Shown: piece by piece, positions 1-7,793 of the stretch
Layout of the letters: the number at the start of each line of letters is the position of its first letter
How positions within the stretch are numbered: position 1 is the first letter of the stretch
DNA from: CAZGYE01 sp964530165
GTDB taxonomy: Bacteria > Planctomycetota > Planctomycetia > Planctomycetales > Planctomycetaceae
Length of the DNA: 22,781 bases
Assembly: GCA_964530165.1 (NCBI GenBank)
Contig: CAZGYE010000056.1
Coordinates: forward strand, 1 to 22,781
Direction of reading: 5' to 3'
Translations under genes and position numbers: made by a program
Notes under the pieces: generated by a model
Told to the model about the DNA's origin: nothing
Databases searched by the model: none
What the model saw: the letters and a program-made list of their open reading frames with translations, nothing else

Positions 1-1718
1 CAAGTCTTCGACACGGCGAGCCGGTCTTGTCGGCCGACATCAGCCCCGATGGGCGGCATGTCGTCACAGCGGGAAAGGACGGCACCGTGCGCCTCTGGAA
101 CATAACGACCACCGCCAAGCCGGATGTCCAGCGACGTCATGGCTGGGCCGTGTGGCATGCGACGCTGAGTCCCAACGGCGATCGCGTGCTGACGGCGTCC
201 AAGGACGGAACTGCCTGGCTGGTGGACGTGCAGTCCGGCAGGCCGTTGGCTTCGCCGTTCCGGCATCCGAACGAGGTGACTTGGGCCAGCTTTGCTCCCA
301 GCGGCCACACTGTTGCCACGGCCTGTGCGGATGGAAAAGTCCGAGTTTGGAACCTGGCGGCGCCCGGTAAGCCCCGGCACGTGCTGGAGCATGGTGGACG
401 CGTTGAGTGCGTGGCTTTCGGCCCCGACGACGGCCGCCTCGTCACGGCGGGTTCCGATTGTCTGGCACGAATCTGGAATCTGACGCTCAAGAAACCCATC
501 GCCACGAAACTACGACACGCTGGACCGGTCCATCGTGCGTTTTTCAGCCGGGACGGCCGGTTGGTTGCGACAGCCAGCGAAGATGGGTCGGCGCGTGTGT
601 GGAGCGCTAAGAACGGTCGACCGTGCACGCCACCGTTGCGGCACAGCGGTCCCGTCCGCGATGTTGCATTTGACCCCAGTGGTCGCGTGTTGGCAACTGC
701 CGGGGAGGACCGAACTGCACGCCTCTGGGACGTCGTGACCGGCCGACCTCTGGTCCCTGCACTGAGTCACAAAGGGCAAGTGAACGATGTCGCTTTCAGC
801 CCCGACGGCAGCGAAGTGATCACCGGCAGTTCAGACAGGACGGCCAGAGTGTGGAATGTCGCCAGCGGTCGGGCGGTGACACCGTTCCTACCCCACGACG
901 ATGAAGTCAATCAGGTGACGTTCAGCCCCGACGGGCTGATGGTGGCCACCGCCAGCGGTGGTTCCTTTCGCGGCGATGTGGGAGCTGCTCGAATCTGGGA
1001 TGCCCGCACCGGTGAACCGCTCACACCACCCTTGCCGCACGGGAACGATGCCTATCATCCTGCATTCACGCCGGACGGCCGACGCTTGGTCACCGCATGC
1101 TATGACGGTGTCCTCCGGGTTTGGTCGTTCTCTCCGGAGCGGCGTGCACCGGAGGAACTGATACTGCTCTCACGCCTGCTCGCGGGGACGACCATTGACG
1201 ACACAGGTGGGCTTGTCAACGTCGACTCGGAGGGTTTCCGCCGGGATTGGCAGGATTACAGAAGTAAATACCTGAAGCGAGAATCTTTGAGTCGACTGCT
1301 GGGCGGCCCCGATTCACTAAAGCCAGTCCTGGTCTTCATCAAACGCGAAGTCTCCACTCGAAGTAACCAGGAAGTCACAGAATACTTGCTCAGTGTTAGG
1401 AATTGGGCCGAGTTTCCGGCGGAAATGTTTCGGCCCGCTCCCGATCTCCCGCCTTGCGGGGCCAACACGAACTCCTCTCGCACGTGGGTTGAAATCTACG
1501 ATGAAAAAGGAGAGAGGCTCTCGGGCTACTGTGGCTTTCGATCGCCCAGCAATCTGACGAAACTCTACTTCTGCGTCAGAGAAAGCGAGGTTCTGCCGCG
1601 CCGCGTCCATCTGGAGCTTCGGGATCGACAGGAGAATGTTACGTACCGCTCCAACCTGGTGACGCTTCCTATTTCCAACGCGAAAATCGGCGCACAGAAA
1701 GGACCGACCTCAGACTGA
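1..1718 (+). CDS. WD40 beta-propeller protein, 3' part (start lies upstream)
   Basis: The gene is cut by the window edge. The frame is open from base 3, and the codons before the TTG at 27 (reading LRHGEPV) already belong to a WD40 blade, so 27 is not the true start. Nine WD40 units of about 42 residues are visible. Each has an LRH...V opening, an SPDG turn, a TAS/AG-x-D segment and an R-[LIV]-W-[ND] end. The eighth has a short GGSFRGDVG insertion. After about residue 375 comes a non-repeat tail of about 190 residues, with predicted beta strands near the end (VEIYDEKGERL, VHLELRDRQENV) that could be an Ig-like fold. Such WD40 proteins usually act as scaffolds. In planctomycetes they often follow a Ser/Thr kinase domain, which would lie outside the window; that is inference. 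No terminator is visible after the TGA. Confidence 0.9.
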   Translation, partial: SLRHGEPVLSADISPDGRHVVTAGKDGTVRLWNITTTAKPDVQRRHGWAVWHATLSPNGDRVLTASKDGTAWLVDVQSGRPLASPFRHPNEVTWASFAPSGHTVATACADGKVRVWNLAAPGKPRHVLEHGGRVECVAFGPDDGRLVTAGSDCLARIWNLTLKKPIATKLRHAGPVHRAFFSRDGRLVATASEDGSARVWSAKNGRPCTPPLRHSGPVRDVAFDPSGRVLATAGEDRTARLWDVVTGRPLVPALSHKGQVNDVAFSPDGSEVITGSSDRTARVWNVASGRAVTPFLPHDDEVNQVTFSPDGLMVATASGGSFRGDVGAARIWDARTGEPLTPPLPHGNDAYHPAFTPDGRRLVTACYDGVLRVWSFSPERRAPEELILLSRLLAGTTIDDTGGLVNVDSEGFRRDWQDYRSKYLKRESLSRLLGGPDSLKPVLVFIKREVSTRSNQEVTEYLLSVRNWAEFPAEMFRPAPDLPPCGANTNSSRTWVEIYDEKGERLSGYCGFRSPSNLTKLYFCVRESEVLPRRVHLELRDRQENVTYRSNLVTLPISNAKIGAQKGPTSD

Positions 1719-1724
1719 ATCCGG

Positions 1725-1931
1725 TTGAGCGGCGTGCTATCGGCGGTGGGGATCGCTACGTTGAGCTGGTATCGCCGGCCCAAGAGCCGCGAAGAGAAGC
1801 GGCCTCCCGGCCTGCGGCCAGAGTCGATCGCGCCGGCGATTGTCCAGGCCGTGGAGACGATGGCGAAGGACAATCCTTGGTGCAGCTACAAGCGGATCGC
1901 CGTGACGAGGTCACCCGAAGAATTGCACTGA
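1725..1931 (+). pseudogene. Remnant of an IS3-like transposase (integrase N-terminal side)
   Basis: This short open stretch reads like the start of the IS3-family OrfB/integrase protein. It has a basic WYRRPK segment, a proline-rich linker, and then VETMAKDNPWCSYKRIAV, which resembles the family pattern '(A/T)xxNPWxGYKRIAV(I/M)CRR'. The similarity stops right after IAV, and the frame ends within 10 codons. No catalytic DDE region follows and no inverted repeats are seen. It is most simply a decayed insertion-sequence fragment left beside the WD40 gene. Positions 1932-2165 hold nothing else I can recognise. The assignment rests on motif memory, not a search. Confidence 0.5.
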
Positions 1932-2149
1932 GTGTATCAACTCACCAAACAGATTCCATTTACAGGAGCCCCCAGAGGAATGCCAGCGGCAAGCGCTTGC
2001 ACGCTATAGCGAGACTGCGTTTTTCAAAAGATACTCGGAAAGGATGCAGAATCAGCAATTCGAGCCCCATGCAGAGGCCCCTTTCGCCCTTCGTATGGCC
2101 CCTGAACGGTATTTTGGGTCGCGAAATCGAAATCTGCGGGCGGTCACTG

Positions 2150-2158
2150 TGCTACAGT
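2150..2158 (+). promoter_or_regulatory. Possible extended -10 promoter element for the glycosyltransferase gene
   Basis: TGC-TACAGT fits an extended -10 element and ends 7 bases before the ATG at 2166, so a transcript from it would have almost no leader. No good -35 box lies 17 bases upstream. No Shine-Dalgarno sequence precedes this ATG, which is consistent with a leaderless start. Confidence 0.3.
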
Positions 2159-2165
2159 GCGTCCG

Positions 2166-3932
2166 ATGAACGGGATAGTCTCCTCTGCGGCCCGCCGGCG
2201 GAACATGCTGAATGTTGTTCTGTTGGTTGTTCTCGGTGGGTCAGTCGTGAAAGGATTTGCCGACTTGGTGCAGGTTCTCTCGCTGGAAGCGAAAGGGGCA
2301 GTTTCCGGCGACGCCCTCATCTATCTCACCGTTGGCCGCGGCATTCTGAACGGTCTCGTGCCCTACGTGGACCTGTTCGAATCGAAACCGCCGGGGATGT
2401 TCCTGTTGATGGCGGCGTCGCTCGCGCTCAGCGGCACTCAGATGCCGGCAACAGTGTTGCAGGTGGGTGTCTTCGGCCTCCTTCCCGTCGTGCTGGCGGG
2501 ATTCGGATACTGTCAGGGAAGCCGGCAGACATCTCGGGCGGCCAGATGGCGTGTAGCGGGCTTGGCGTTCGTCATCGGCGTAATGTTGACGTTGTTCCTG
2601 GAATCGGTGGGCGCTGGAAGCCTGCAGACAGAATCATTCGGTGGGTTCTTCGGTGCATTGTACGTCGTCGTGCTTCTGTGGAACCGGGAAAGAATTAGCC
2701 GTGCTCAAATCGCGGTCTGTGCCGTGCTCTTGATGTTCTCGATCGGGCTCAAGGAGCCGTTCCTGCTGACCAACCTAGCTGCCGCATTGATTGCCACGTC
2801 GGGCAGGAAGCAGTTCCTCCGGGGTTTTGTGTTGCCACTGGGCATCGGGGCGTTGCTCGGGTTGACGATCCTGCTCGTGCTCGGGCAGCTCGACGCATAC
2901 TGGAACGTGTACCTGCCGGCGATGCTCGAACACCGGATATTCATGAACGCCGAGGATCCCCTGTGGCTGCGTGGCTTCCGGGTGCGCCGGACGCTTGCGG
3001 GGCTGACCACGTACTCGGCTGTTCCGTTGCTGGGATACGTGCTGGCCTGTCTCTGGGCAACGGTGCCGATGTTGAAAGCGGGGATTCTTCGCAAGGGAGA
3101 ACGATTCTTGACTGTTCTCTCGATGGCGGTCTGGGCCGGAGTACTCCATTTCGGATATGTCGTACTCAAGGTGCTGTACATCCTTTGGCGATTGGGTGTT
3201 GATCGAGTCGAGAACGCATGGTTCCTGGTGGGCCTCGTCGCGGGACTCGCAACTGCGTGTGGCGGTGCTGGTGTGCTGTCTTACGCATTATGGAGGAAGA
3301 ATCGCCCGGCAGCCTGGTACGTCGCAACGGCGGTGGCGGCGTTGTGGCTGCTGACGTTGGCCGGCGCTTCCGGCAGTTTCTTTCCCATTCATTCGGGGTT
3401 CGCACTTCCGGCCTACGTCGCTGCGAGTCTGGTTTTTGTGCGCGGCATAGCTCGCGGACAGCGACACTCGATTCTTCTGCCAATCGTCGTCGTATTGGTT
3501 GGGGCTGGTATTGCAACGTTCAAAATACCAGGCGAGCAGTTGGAATTGGCGGAACGCGACCTGCAAAACACATTCGCAGCGAATCGTGAACAAGCGAAGC
3601 AGCTCGATGATTTGATGAACTCGTGTGACATCAACCGATTCGGGTATGTTGCCGGCTTTCCTCGGGTGGCGGCGTATGCGAAACACTCACCAGTCGGACC
3701 GGTGTTCTCGCTGTTCTTCCATGAGTACCTGGGAGAAGACCATCCGCTATTTGAGCAGACACGGAAGAACCTGCGGCAAGCCCAGCTCGTCGTCGTTGCG
3801 TCGGAGAAGATGGGCGCCGAACACGCCGCGTCAGACGTGGTGGCAGAGCAGTTTGACGAGAGTGTGCCGGAATGTGCACGAGCATATGTGCCGATACGGG
3901 GCTTGAAATTGCTTTTTCGCAAGGCCGGGTGA
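2166..3932 (+). CDS. Polytopic membrane glycosyltransferase, GT39/ArnT-like (PMT_2 type)
   Basis: The 588-residue protein has roughly 12 hydrophobic membrane segments, the first at about residues 17-35. The first loop after it carries GDALIYLTVGRGILNG followed by VPYVDLFESKPPG (about residues 48-77). This is the signature of the GT39/GT83/ArnT superfamily: an acidic residue near the first periplasmic helix, then '(P)Y.D.FE.KPP'. These enzymes move a sugar from a polyprenyl-phosphate donor onto lipid, protein or glycan at the outer face of the membrane; the substrate here is unknown. The last 100 residues or so are soluble and contain DLMNSCDINRFGYVAG. I chose ATG 2166. GTG 2157 is in frame but has no support, and ATG 2205 (preceded by GGCGGA) would still keep the first helix. 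The gene stands alone, convergent with the HNH gene 45 bases away. Confidence 0.8.
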   Translation: MNGIVSSAARRRNMLNVVLLVVLGGSVVKGFADLVQVLSLEAKGAVSGDALIYLTVGRGILNGLVPYVDLFESKPPGMFLLMAASLALSGTQMPATVLQVGVFGLLPVVLAGFGYCQGSRQTSRAARWRVAGLAFVIGVMLTLFLESVGAGSLQTESFGGFFGALYVVVLLWNRERISRAQIAVCAVLLMFSIGLKEPFLLTNLAAALIATSGRKQFLRGFVLPLGIGALLGLTILLVLGQLDAYWNVYLPAMLEHRIFMNAEDPLWLRGFRVRRTLAGLTTYSAVPLLGYVLACLWATVPMLKAGILRKGERFLTVLSMAVWAGVLHFGYVVLKVLYILWRLGVDRVENAWFLVGLVAGLATACGGAGVLSYALWRKNRPAAWYVATAVAALWLLTLAGASGSFFPIHSGFALPAYVAASLVFVRGIARGQRHSILLPIVVVLVGAGIATFKIPGEQLELAERDLQNTFAANREQAKQLDDLMNSCDINRFGYVAGFPRVAAYAKHSPVGPVFSLFFHEYLGEDHPLFEQTRKNLRQAQLVVVASEKMGAEHAASDVVAEQFDESVPECARAYVPIRGLKLLFRKAG

Positions 3933-3977
3933 ATCAATTCCGTCTTTGGACTGTTTTCCGATGTCGGCGGGCCCGGG

Positions 3978-4376
3978 TCATAACTCGCCGGCGTCCTTGA
4001 GTTCCCGCCGCAGTTCCAGTCGGCGTGGGACGTTCATCTTCAGCAACTCGACGGTGGCACGCCCGGTCGGAGTGATGCCGACGACCTCCACGCCGCGAAA
4101 GAAGAAGTGGTCTGGCCATGCATTGTTGCGGGGATGAAAGAGGGGTACGATGTCCCTGGTTTCCCCGTCAATGGCCGTCAGGTTAGGCCCCTTGCTCAGA
4201 TTACATCCGGGACAGGCCAAGCACAGATTGGTGGGATCGTCCGTGCCGCCGTGCTGCTTGGGAATGATGTGCTCCACGTGGAAAGAAATCGAGAGCAAGG
4301 CTTCCTCGGGAAGCCGGCAGTATTCACAGGATTCGCCCGCTCGTTGCCGGACCAGATTGCGGAGAGCTGCATCCAT
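3978..4376 (-). CDS. HNH endonuclease
   Basis: This compact 132-residue protein has a complete HNH/beta-beta-alpha-metal site. C17-x2-C20 (CEYC) and C55-x2-C58 (CPGC) form the structural zinc site. H33-V-E-H36-I-I-P is the 'H' strand with the metal-binding pair. N50, in DPTNLCLAC, is the 'N' of the motif. It nicks or cuts DNA with a divalent metal; the target is unknown. The remaining 50 residues (VGITPTGRATVELLKMN) form a small C-terminal domain common in stand-alone bacterial HNH proteins. Its ATG overlaps the TGA of the upstream small gene by one base (TGATG), so the two are very likely translationally coupled. The length matches the family's usual 120-170 residues. Confidence 0.85.
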   Translation of the reverse strand: MDAALRNLVRQRAGESCEYCRLPEEALLSISFHVEHIIPKQHGGTDDPTNLCLACPGCNLSKGPNLTAIDGETRDIVPLFHPRNNAWPDHFFFRGVEVVGITPTGRATVELLKMNVPRRLELRRELKDAGEL

Positions 4377-4639
4377 CAGGCGTGTTTCGCAAGTGCCGTC
4401 CTGGCTTTGGCCTGGAGAATGGCGATGAGATCAAGAGCCTCGACGTACTGCTCGTACTCCTCGCGTTCTTCCTGCGTGAGCTGGCCTTCGTTGGCCTTGC
4501 CGGCCAGCTCGTCGAGGCGGGCTTGCAGTGCCGGGTCCGCGCGCAGATTGGCAATCTCCTCGGCGGCCTGGCGGGATACCGAGCCGGTGAAGGAGTCGAG
4601 GATGCGACTGAAGGCGGATGTGGGAGACATACTACTCAT
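4376..4639 (-). CDS. Small helical protein coupled to the HNH nuclease
   Basis: This 87-residue acidic, almost wholly alpha-helical protein contains EEIANLRADPALQARLDEL and QLTQEEREEYEQYVEAL, which suggest a coiled-coil hairpin. I recall similar small proteins upstream of HNH genes in other bacteria, but no function. A partner, inhibitor or antitoxin role is inference. The frame runs upstream to 4840, but the extra 67 residues are not protein-like, and they cross the terminator hairpin and the promoter, so I start at 4639 (MSSMSP). An alternative start is ATG 4630, three codons in. There is no Shine-Dalgarno sequence. A -10 box ends 6 bases before the ATG, suggesting a leaderless message that also carries the HNH gene. 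Confidence 0.75.
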   Translation of the reverse strand: MSSMSPTSAFSRILDSFTGSVSRQAAEEIANLRADPALQARLDELAGKANEGQLTQEEREEYEQYVEALDLIAILQAKARTALAKHA

Positions 4640-4645
4640 GAAGCC

Positions 4646-4675
4646 AGTATAGCAGAAAACCGTGGGCAAAGGCAA
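4646..4675 (-). promoter_or_regulatory. Promoter of the small-protein/HNH operon
   Basis: Reading the minus strand, TTGCCT (4675-4670), an 18-base spacer and TATACT (4651-4646) form a good sigma70-like promoter. Only GGCTTC separates the -10 box from the ATG at 4639, so transcription would begin at about the A of the start codon. Confidence 0.55.
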
Positions 4676-4689
4676 AACCAAGTGGATTC

Positions 4690-4704
4690 TCAGCCGACGG
4701 CTGA
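4690..4704. repeat. Short perfect inverted repeat (possible operator)
   Basis: TCAGCCG-A-CGGCTGA is a perfect 7+1+7 palindrome, 15 bases upstream of the -35 box of the small-protein/HNH operon and downstream of the DUF932 terminator. On the + strand it is followed by a T-run at 4710-4714, but no + strand gene ends here. An operator is more likely than a terminator; this is inference. Confidence 0.35.
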
Positions 4705-4727
4705 CGTCGTTTTTCGCGCACATGCGA

Positions 4728-4755
4728 AAGCCCCTCACATTGCTGCAAGGGGCTT
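4728..4755 (-). terminator. Hairpin terminator after the DUF932 gene
   Basis: AAGCCCCT (4728-4735) and AGGGGCTT (4748-4755) form a perfect 8-bp GC-rich stem with a 12-base loop, starting 30 bases past the DUF932 stop. On the minus strand only TTTCGC follows, so the U-tract is weak. It separates the upstream block from the promoter of the small-protein/HNH operon. Confidence 0.6.
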
Positions 4756-4784
4756 GTTGCTGAGAACCGGTTGTCCGTTGATGT

Positions 4785-5816
4785 TCAGGCCGCGAGGGCC
4801 AAGAGCTTGGAGACTTTCTGATCCGCGTCGGTGCGATCACCCGCGTAGCGGACTTCCTGCGTGAGCTGGGTCAGGGCGTCCACGAGCGTGAAGATCGTGA
4901 AGGACTTGCCTGCGTCGCCGAGCTTGGCGACGGCTTTCTTCACGAGCGACCGCCCGATGCTGTGCTTGAGCAGGAATTTCGTTGCTTCGTCGGCGTCCCC
5001 GACCTTCTCCCGCATCGCTTTGGCGATCACCTTGGCGAAGCCGTCCTTTCGTTCGTCTCGCAGGGCGGCGAGGTTCTCGATGATCCGGCGGACCTCGCTC
5101 AGCGACTCGCCGATGTTCCCGGTATGCCGGCGCGACAGACCGGCGATATCGCAGGCGTCCCACACCAAATGATTCGCGCAAACCTGCTGGAACCAGAAGG
5201 TCTGCACGCTGAGGCTTCGTCTTCCCACTTCGCTGTTTGTGACGAAGAATCCCGGTGCAAACGCCTCACCGTCGATCTCGGTCCAGGCACTTGGGTCGAT
5301 GAGAAACATGAACAGATCCTGCTGCCCACAGTAGAAGCCGGTGCCTCCCGATGCAGCCTTCTGCGGCTGCTGGAAGTTCGGTGCGGCTTCCATGACCGCA
5401 TCGAGAAGGTCTGCGTTGTAGAGACGCGAGTATTGTGTGCCGTGGACGGCACGAACCACCTCGTCGCTCACGAGAACTTGCAATGGCTTGCTGCCGCTAG
5501 GCTTCGTTTCCTGCAGCGCACGGCTGGCCGTCTCGGGAGAGAGCACGTTGATCGTATCGCGGCTCACTCTGCTGAGTCCGCAGAGTTGCCCGAAGCTCCA
5601 GTGATTGAGGGCAAACGCTCCATCACTGCCCATGTGGAGCCGCACGGAGCTGCCGTCGTCGCTCACTTGCGGCATGAGCAGATTCGGCGGATGCCAGAGT
5701 TCACTCGACGTTTCACGTTCGTGCCGGCAGTGAGCCACGAGGTCTTCGAGCGATTCGAAGCACTCATCGGCCGGCCGGCGAAAAAGCTCTCTGTGAGCTT
5801 TCTGTAAAACAGCCAT
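4785..5816 (-). CDS. DUF932 domain protein (phage/plasmid type)
   Basis: This 343-residue protein matches the DUF932 family, common on plasmids, ICEs and large phages, with no firmly known biochemical role. Recognisable segments include NHWSFGQLCGLSRVS (about 90-105), VRAVHGTQYSRLYNADLLDA (about 125-145), LFMFLIDPSAWTEIDGEAFAPGFFVTNSEVG (about 168-200), a FWFQQVCANHLVWD segment (about 207-220), and a helical C-terminal third. The length is usual for the family. ATG 5819 and ATG 5816 are adjacent. GAGG lies 6 bases before 5816 but only 3 before 5819, so 5816 is slightly better. It lies downstream of the methyltransferase genes on the same strand, separated by about 295 bases. An accessory role in plasmid or phage DNA metabolism is inference. 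Confidence 0.88.
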   Translation of the reverse strand: MAVLQKAHRELFRRPADECFESLEDLVAHCRHERETSSELWHPPNLLMPQVSDDGSSVRLHMGSDGAFALNHWSFGQLCGLSRVSRDTINVLSPETASRALQETKPSGSKPLQVLVSDEVVRAVHGTQYSRLYNADLLDAVMEAAPNFQQPQKAASGGTGFYCGQQDLFMFLIDPSAWTEIDGEAFAPGFFVTNSEVGRRSLSVQTFWFQQVCANHLVWDACDIAGLSRRHTGNIGESLSEVRRIIENLAALRDERKDGFAKVIAKAMREKVGDADEATKFLLKHSIGRSLVKKAVAKLGDAGKSFTIFTLVDALTQLTQEVRYAGDRTDADQKVSKLLALAA

Positions 5817-5819
5817 CAT

Positions 5820-6110
5820 TCACCTCACTTTCAGTCAAGAATTCCACGTTGTTTCGAAAGACCGATTCTCAGCGTCCTTTGGCTCGACGAGAGACAAAGG
5901 CGGAAAGAATGCCCCAGTTATCAGCGCTTGGCAATGATTTTCACGCGGACTTCTGCGCCCGTCTCGAAGAGCGGCAATGGCATGGTTGCGGTCCGCTCGT
6001 CTTTCTTTCGGAATCAGCTTGAAAGGGGTTGCACCCGCCGGTCTCGACGCCGGAGAGTCTGCAGGCCGTCGCAGCCGTCATGGAGTGCGGCCGACAAGGG
6101 GGAAGTGAAC
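5820..6110. other. Gene-poor spacer between DUF932 and the methyltransferase
   Basis: Nothing convincing is encoded here. Next to the DUF932 start, the minus strand has TTGACT at about 5834-5839 and the GAGGTG ribosome site. A 20-codon minus-strand frame at 5921-5983 (MPLPLFETGAEVRVKIIAKR) reads like protein but is too short to call; it may be a relic. Confidence 0.4.
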
Positions 6111-6878
6111 TCAGGAGCCAAACAGCGTCTTCTGAAATGACTGCCGAAGGCGCTCTCGGATCAGCGACACGTACTGCGGCTGCTTCTCGATGCCGAGATA
6201 CCGCCGGCCAAGTCGCTGCGCGACGCGGAGCGTCGTGCCTGTGCCGGCCATGGGGTCCAAAACGAGTCCATCCCTTGGGGTCGATGCCAGAATCACCCGC
6301 TCCAGCAGTTCTTCTGGTAACTGGCAAGGGTGCTCTCCAATTCTCTCGCGGGCGTTGCCGACCAGCCGCGGGATGTCCCACACGTCATCGGGCACCCGCG
6401 GGCCTGACGCTCGCTTATCTCCGGCTTCCATGCGGCGCGAAGGCACGCGGATGTGCTCAGTGTGAAAGGGAGATCCTTCAGGGTCCTTGACGTGCCAGAA
6501 CAAGTGCCGGTGTCCGCTGGGGAAGCGGTCTTCCCGGTATTGCCCGAAGGTCTCCCGCCAGATGATGCGGTTGCGTCGCGGGAGCGATTCGCTCAGGAGC
6601 GTCCCGATCTGGTCCGCCCAGCGTTCAGGAGAGAGCAGCCACAAACTGCCGGTCTCTGTCAAGCGGCGCACGGACTCTCGGATGAGTGACCGGATGCCGG
6701 CCAGGTATTCAACCGGGTCAAGCAAGTCCTCTTCTTTTCCGGAGCCGTAGTCGAGGCCGAAATTATACGGTGGATCGATAAACACAGTCTGGACGAACGA
6801 CTGCGGGAGGGGCGGCAGGACCTCGTGGCAGTCGCCCTGGATAATTTCGTTGGCCGGCGGTGATCGATTTCGCTCCAT
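6111..6878 (-). CDS. Site-specific DNA methyltransferase, beta-type (N6-adenine or N4-cytosine)
   Basis: The 255-residue protein has the amino-methyltransferase motifs in beta-class order. Motif IV, DPPY, is at residues 35-38 (after GDCHEVL, motif III/X area). The variable target-recognition region is at about 60-190. Motif I, LDPMAGTGTT, is at 207-216, followed by GRRYLGIEKQPQYV (motif II). DPPY favours N6-adenine, but N4-cytosine cannot be excluded. It is shorter than many restriction-system enzymes but within the range of stand-alone ones. No restriction endonuclease partner is adjacent, so it looks like an orphan that marks or protects the element's DNA. It follows the 272-aa gene by 19 bases and should be in the same transcript. 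No clear Shine-Dalgarno sequence precedes the ATG. Confidence 0.9.
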   Translation of the reverse strand: MERNRSPPANEIIQGDCHEVLPPLPQSFVQTVFIDPPYNFGLDYGSGKEEDLLDPVEYLAGIRSLIRESVRRLTETGSLWLLSPERWADQIGTLLSESLPRRNRIIWRETFGQYREDRFPSGHRHLFWHVKDPEGSPFHTEHIRVPSRRMEAGDKRASGPRVPDDVWDIPRLVGNARERIGEHPCQLPEELLERVILASTPRDGLVLDPMAGTGTTLRVAQRLGRRYLGIEKQPQYVSLIRERLRQSFQKTLFGS

Positions 6879-6897
6879 ACACGAGAGTTAAGAAAAG

Positions 6898-7716
6898 TCA
6901 GCCCGACTGGCCGGGTTGTGTCGAGTCTGGCTGGGAGTGTGGTGCCAGTGGATCGGGTTTAGTTTTGGTCAGCTCATCCTGCGAGACTGCGACGTGTTCC
7001 TCCGATGGAATCAGCATGACGGACGCTTGGTTGTTGGCATCGTCGAGCGCCACAATTTCGCCGAAAAGGTCAGTGCCGTCCTTTTCGAACTCGACGGCAT
7101 CACCCGGCTCAAACAGCGGGAGTTTCGACAATTCCGGGGCGTCGAACAGGGAGCGCTGTCGTGATCTGGCGACGGACTCTTCTGTCGAACGATCCGAGAC
7201 TGTGGAAGACGCCGGTTCCTCCAAATCGTGAGTGTCTTGCGGCTTCGGGTTGTCGTTGCCGGTCGGAAGCACTGGCCGGGGAGGAACGGGGCCGTCGTCC
7301 GGCAATTCATTGAAGTTGAGCGTCTCTTGTGGATCTCCTTTCAGTGCTGCAACGAGTTCATCTCGGGCGTCGTCAAGAGCGTCGACGAACAGGGCCAGTT
7401 GGTCTGTCGCAATCGAGGCGACGCTCGTTTCCAGGTGTTCAATAACCTGCTGGATCAAGTCGGCTTCGGGAGAGTCGACGCCTGGGAGCTTCGTATCTTC
7501 ACGAACGACGGCAACGGAGATCGGCGCCGGGTGCCTTCTCTCTTCAATCGCCGGTTCCCATCGCGGAATGCCGTTTGTCGCCAGCCAGTGCAGTTGCGTG
7601 CGGATTTCGTCGAACACGTCGCGCATGGCGCGAAGCTCTGTGGCCATGGCTTGAAGTTGCTCCGCGATCGGGCTTTCGCCCTGGCCGTTGCTGCGCGGCT
7701 CCGTTCGAGAGGGCAT
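6898..7716 (-). CDS. Unknown 272-aa protein with N-terminal coiled coil and C-terminal SH3/KOW-like strand region
   Basis: I do not recognise a named family. Residues about 15-45 (SPIAEQLQAMATELRAMRDV) form a heptad-like helix and 75-120 another acidic helical stretch. The middle (about 120-190) is proline/serine-rich and acidic, probably disordered. Residues about 200-245 (FEPGDAVEFEKDGTDLFGEI, then VALDDANNQASVMLI) look like a small beta barrel of the SH3/KOW/Tudor kind that binds nucleic acid or protein. The tail is disordered. It lies between the helicase fusion (77 bases upstream) and the methyltransferase (19 bases downstream), suggesting an adaptor for those enzymes; that is inference. 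It has its own promoter-like block, nearly identical to that of the helicase fusion gene. Confidence 0.75.
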   Translation of the reverse strand: MPSRTEPRSNGQGESPIAEQLQAMATELRAMRDVFDEIRTQLHWLATNGIPRWEPAIEERRHPAPISVAVVREDTKLPGVDSPEADLIQQVIEHLETSVASIATDQLALFVDALDDARDELVAALKGDPQETLNFNELPDDGPVPPRPVLPTGNDNPKPQDTHDLEEPASSTVSDRSTEESVARSRQRSLFDAPELSKLPLFEPGDAVEFEKDGTDLFGEIVALDDANNQASVMLIPSEEHVAVSQDELTKTKPDPLAPHSQPDSTQPGQSG

Positions 7717-7754
7717 AGGAGGGGGAGAGTGCCAGAACAGAGACCGCTCGTCAA
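7714..7754 (-). promoter_or_regulatory. Promoter/start block of the 272-aa gene
   Basis: On the minus strand, TTGACG (7754-7749), 17 bases, CACTCT (7731-7726) and CCCCCTCCT lead straight into the ATG at 7716. Every spacing equals that in front of the helicase fusion gene. The -10 box is poor taken alone, but the matching layout supports it. CCTCCT directly before ATG is not a Shine-Dalgarno sequence (it has the same sense as the anti-SD). Confidence 0.5.
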
Positions 7755-7793
7755 TTGCGGCAGAGGAGCATGGCTTGATCGGAAGCGATCGGG

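Noticed and set aside
1877..2698. 273-codon + strand frame over the glycosyltransferase start
   Set aside because: It is Arg/Ser-rich and shadows the membrane protein frame, which has clear helices and the KPP motif.
4962..5807. 281-codon + strand frame
   Set aside because: It is antisense to the DUF932 gene, which has family segments throughout; the + frame does not read like protein.
5921..5983. 20-codon minus-strand micro-ORF (MPLPLFETGAEVRVKIIAKR)
   Set aside because: It is too short to support, with no ribosome site; it may be a relic.
7714..7726. AGGAGGGGG on the + strand as a ribosome site for a + gene
   Set aside because: No protein-like + frame follows at a suitable distance; the same block precedes two other minus-strand genes, so it belongs to them.
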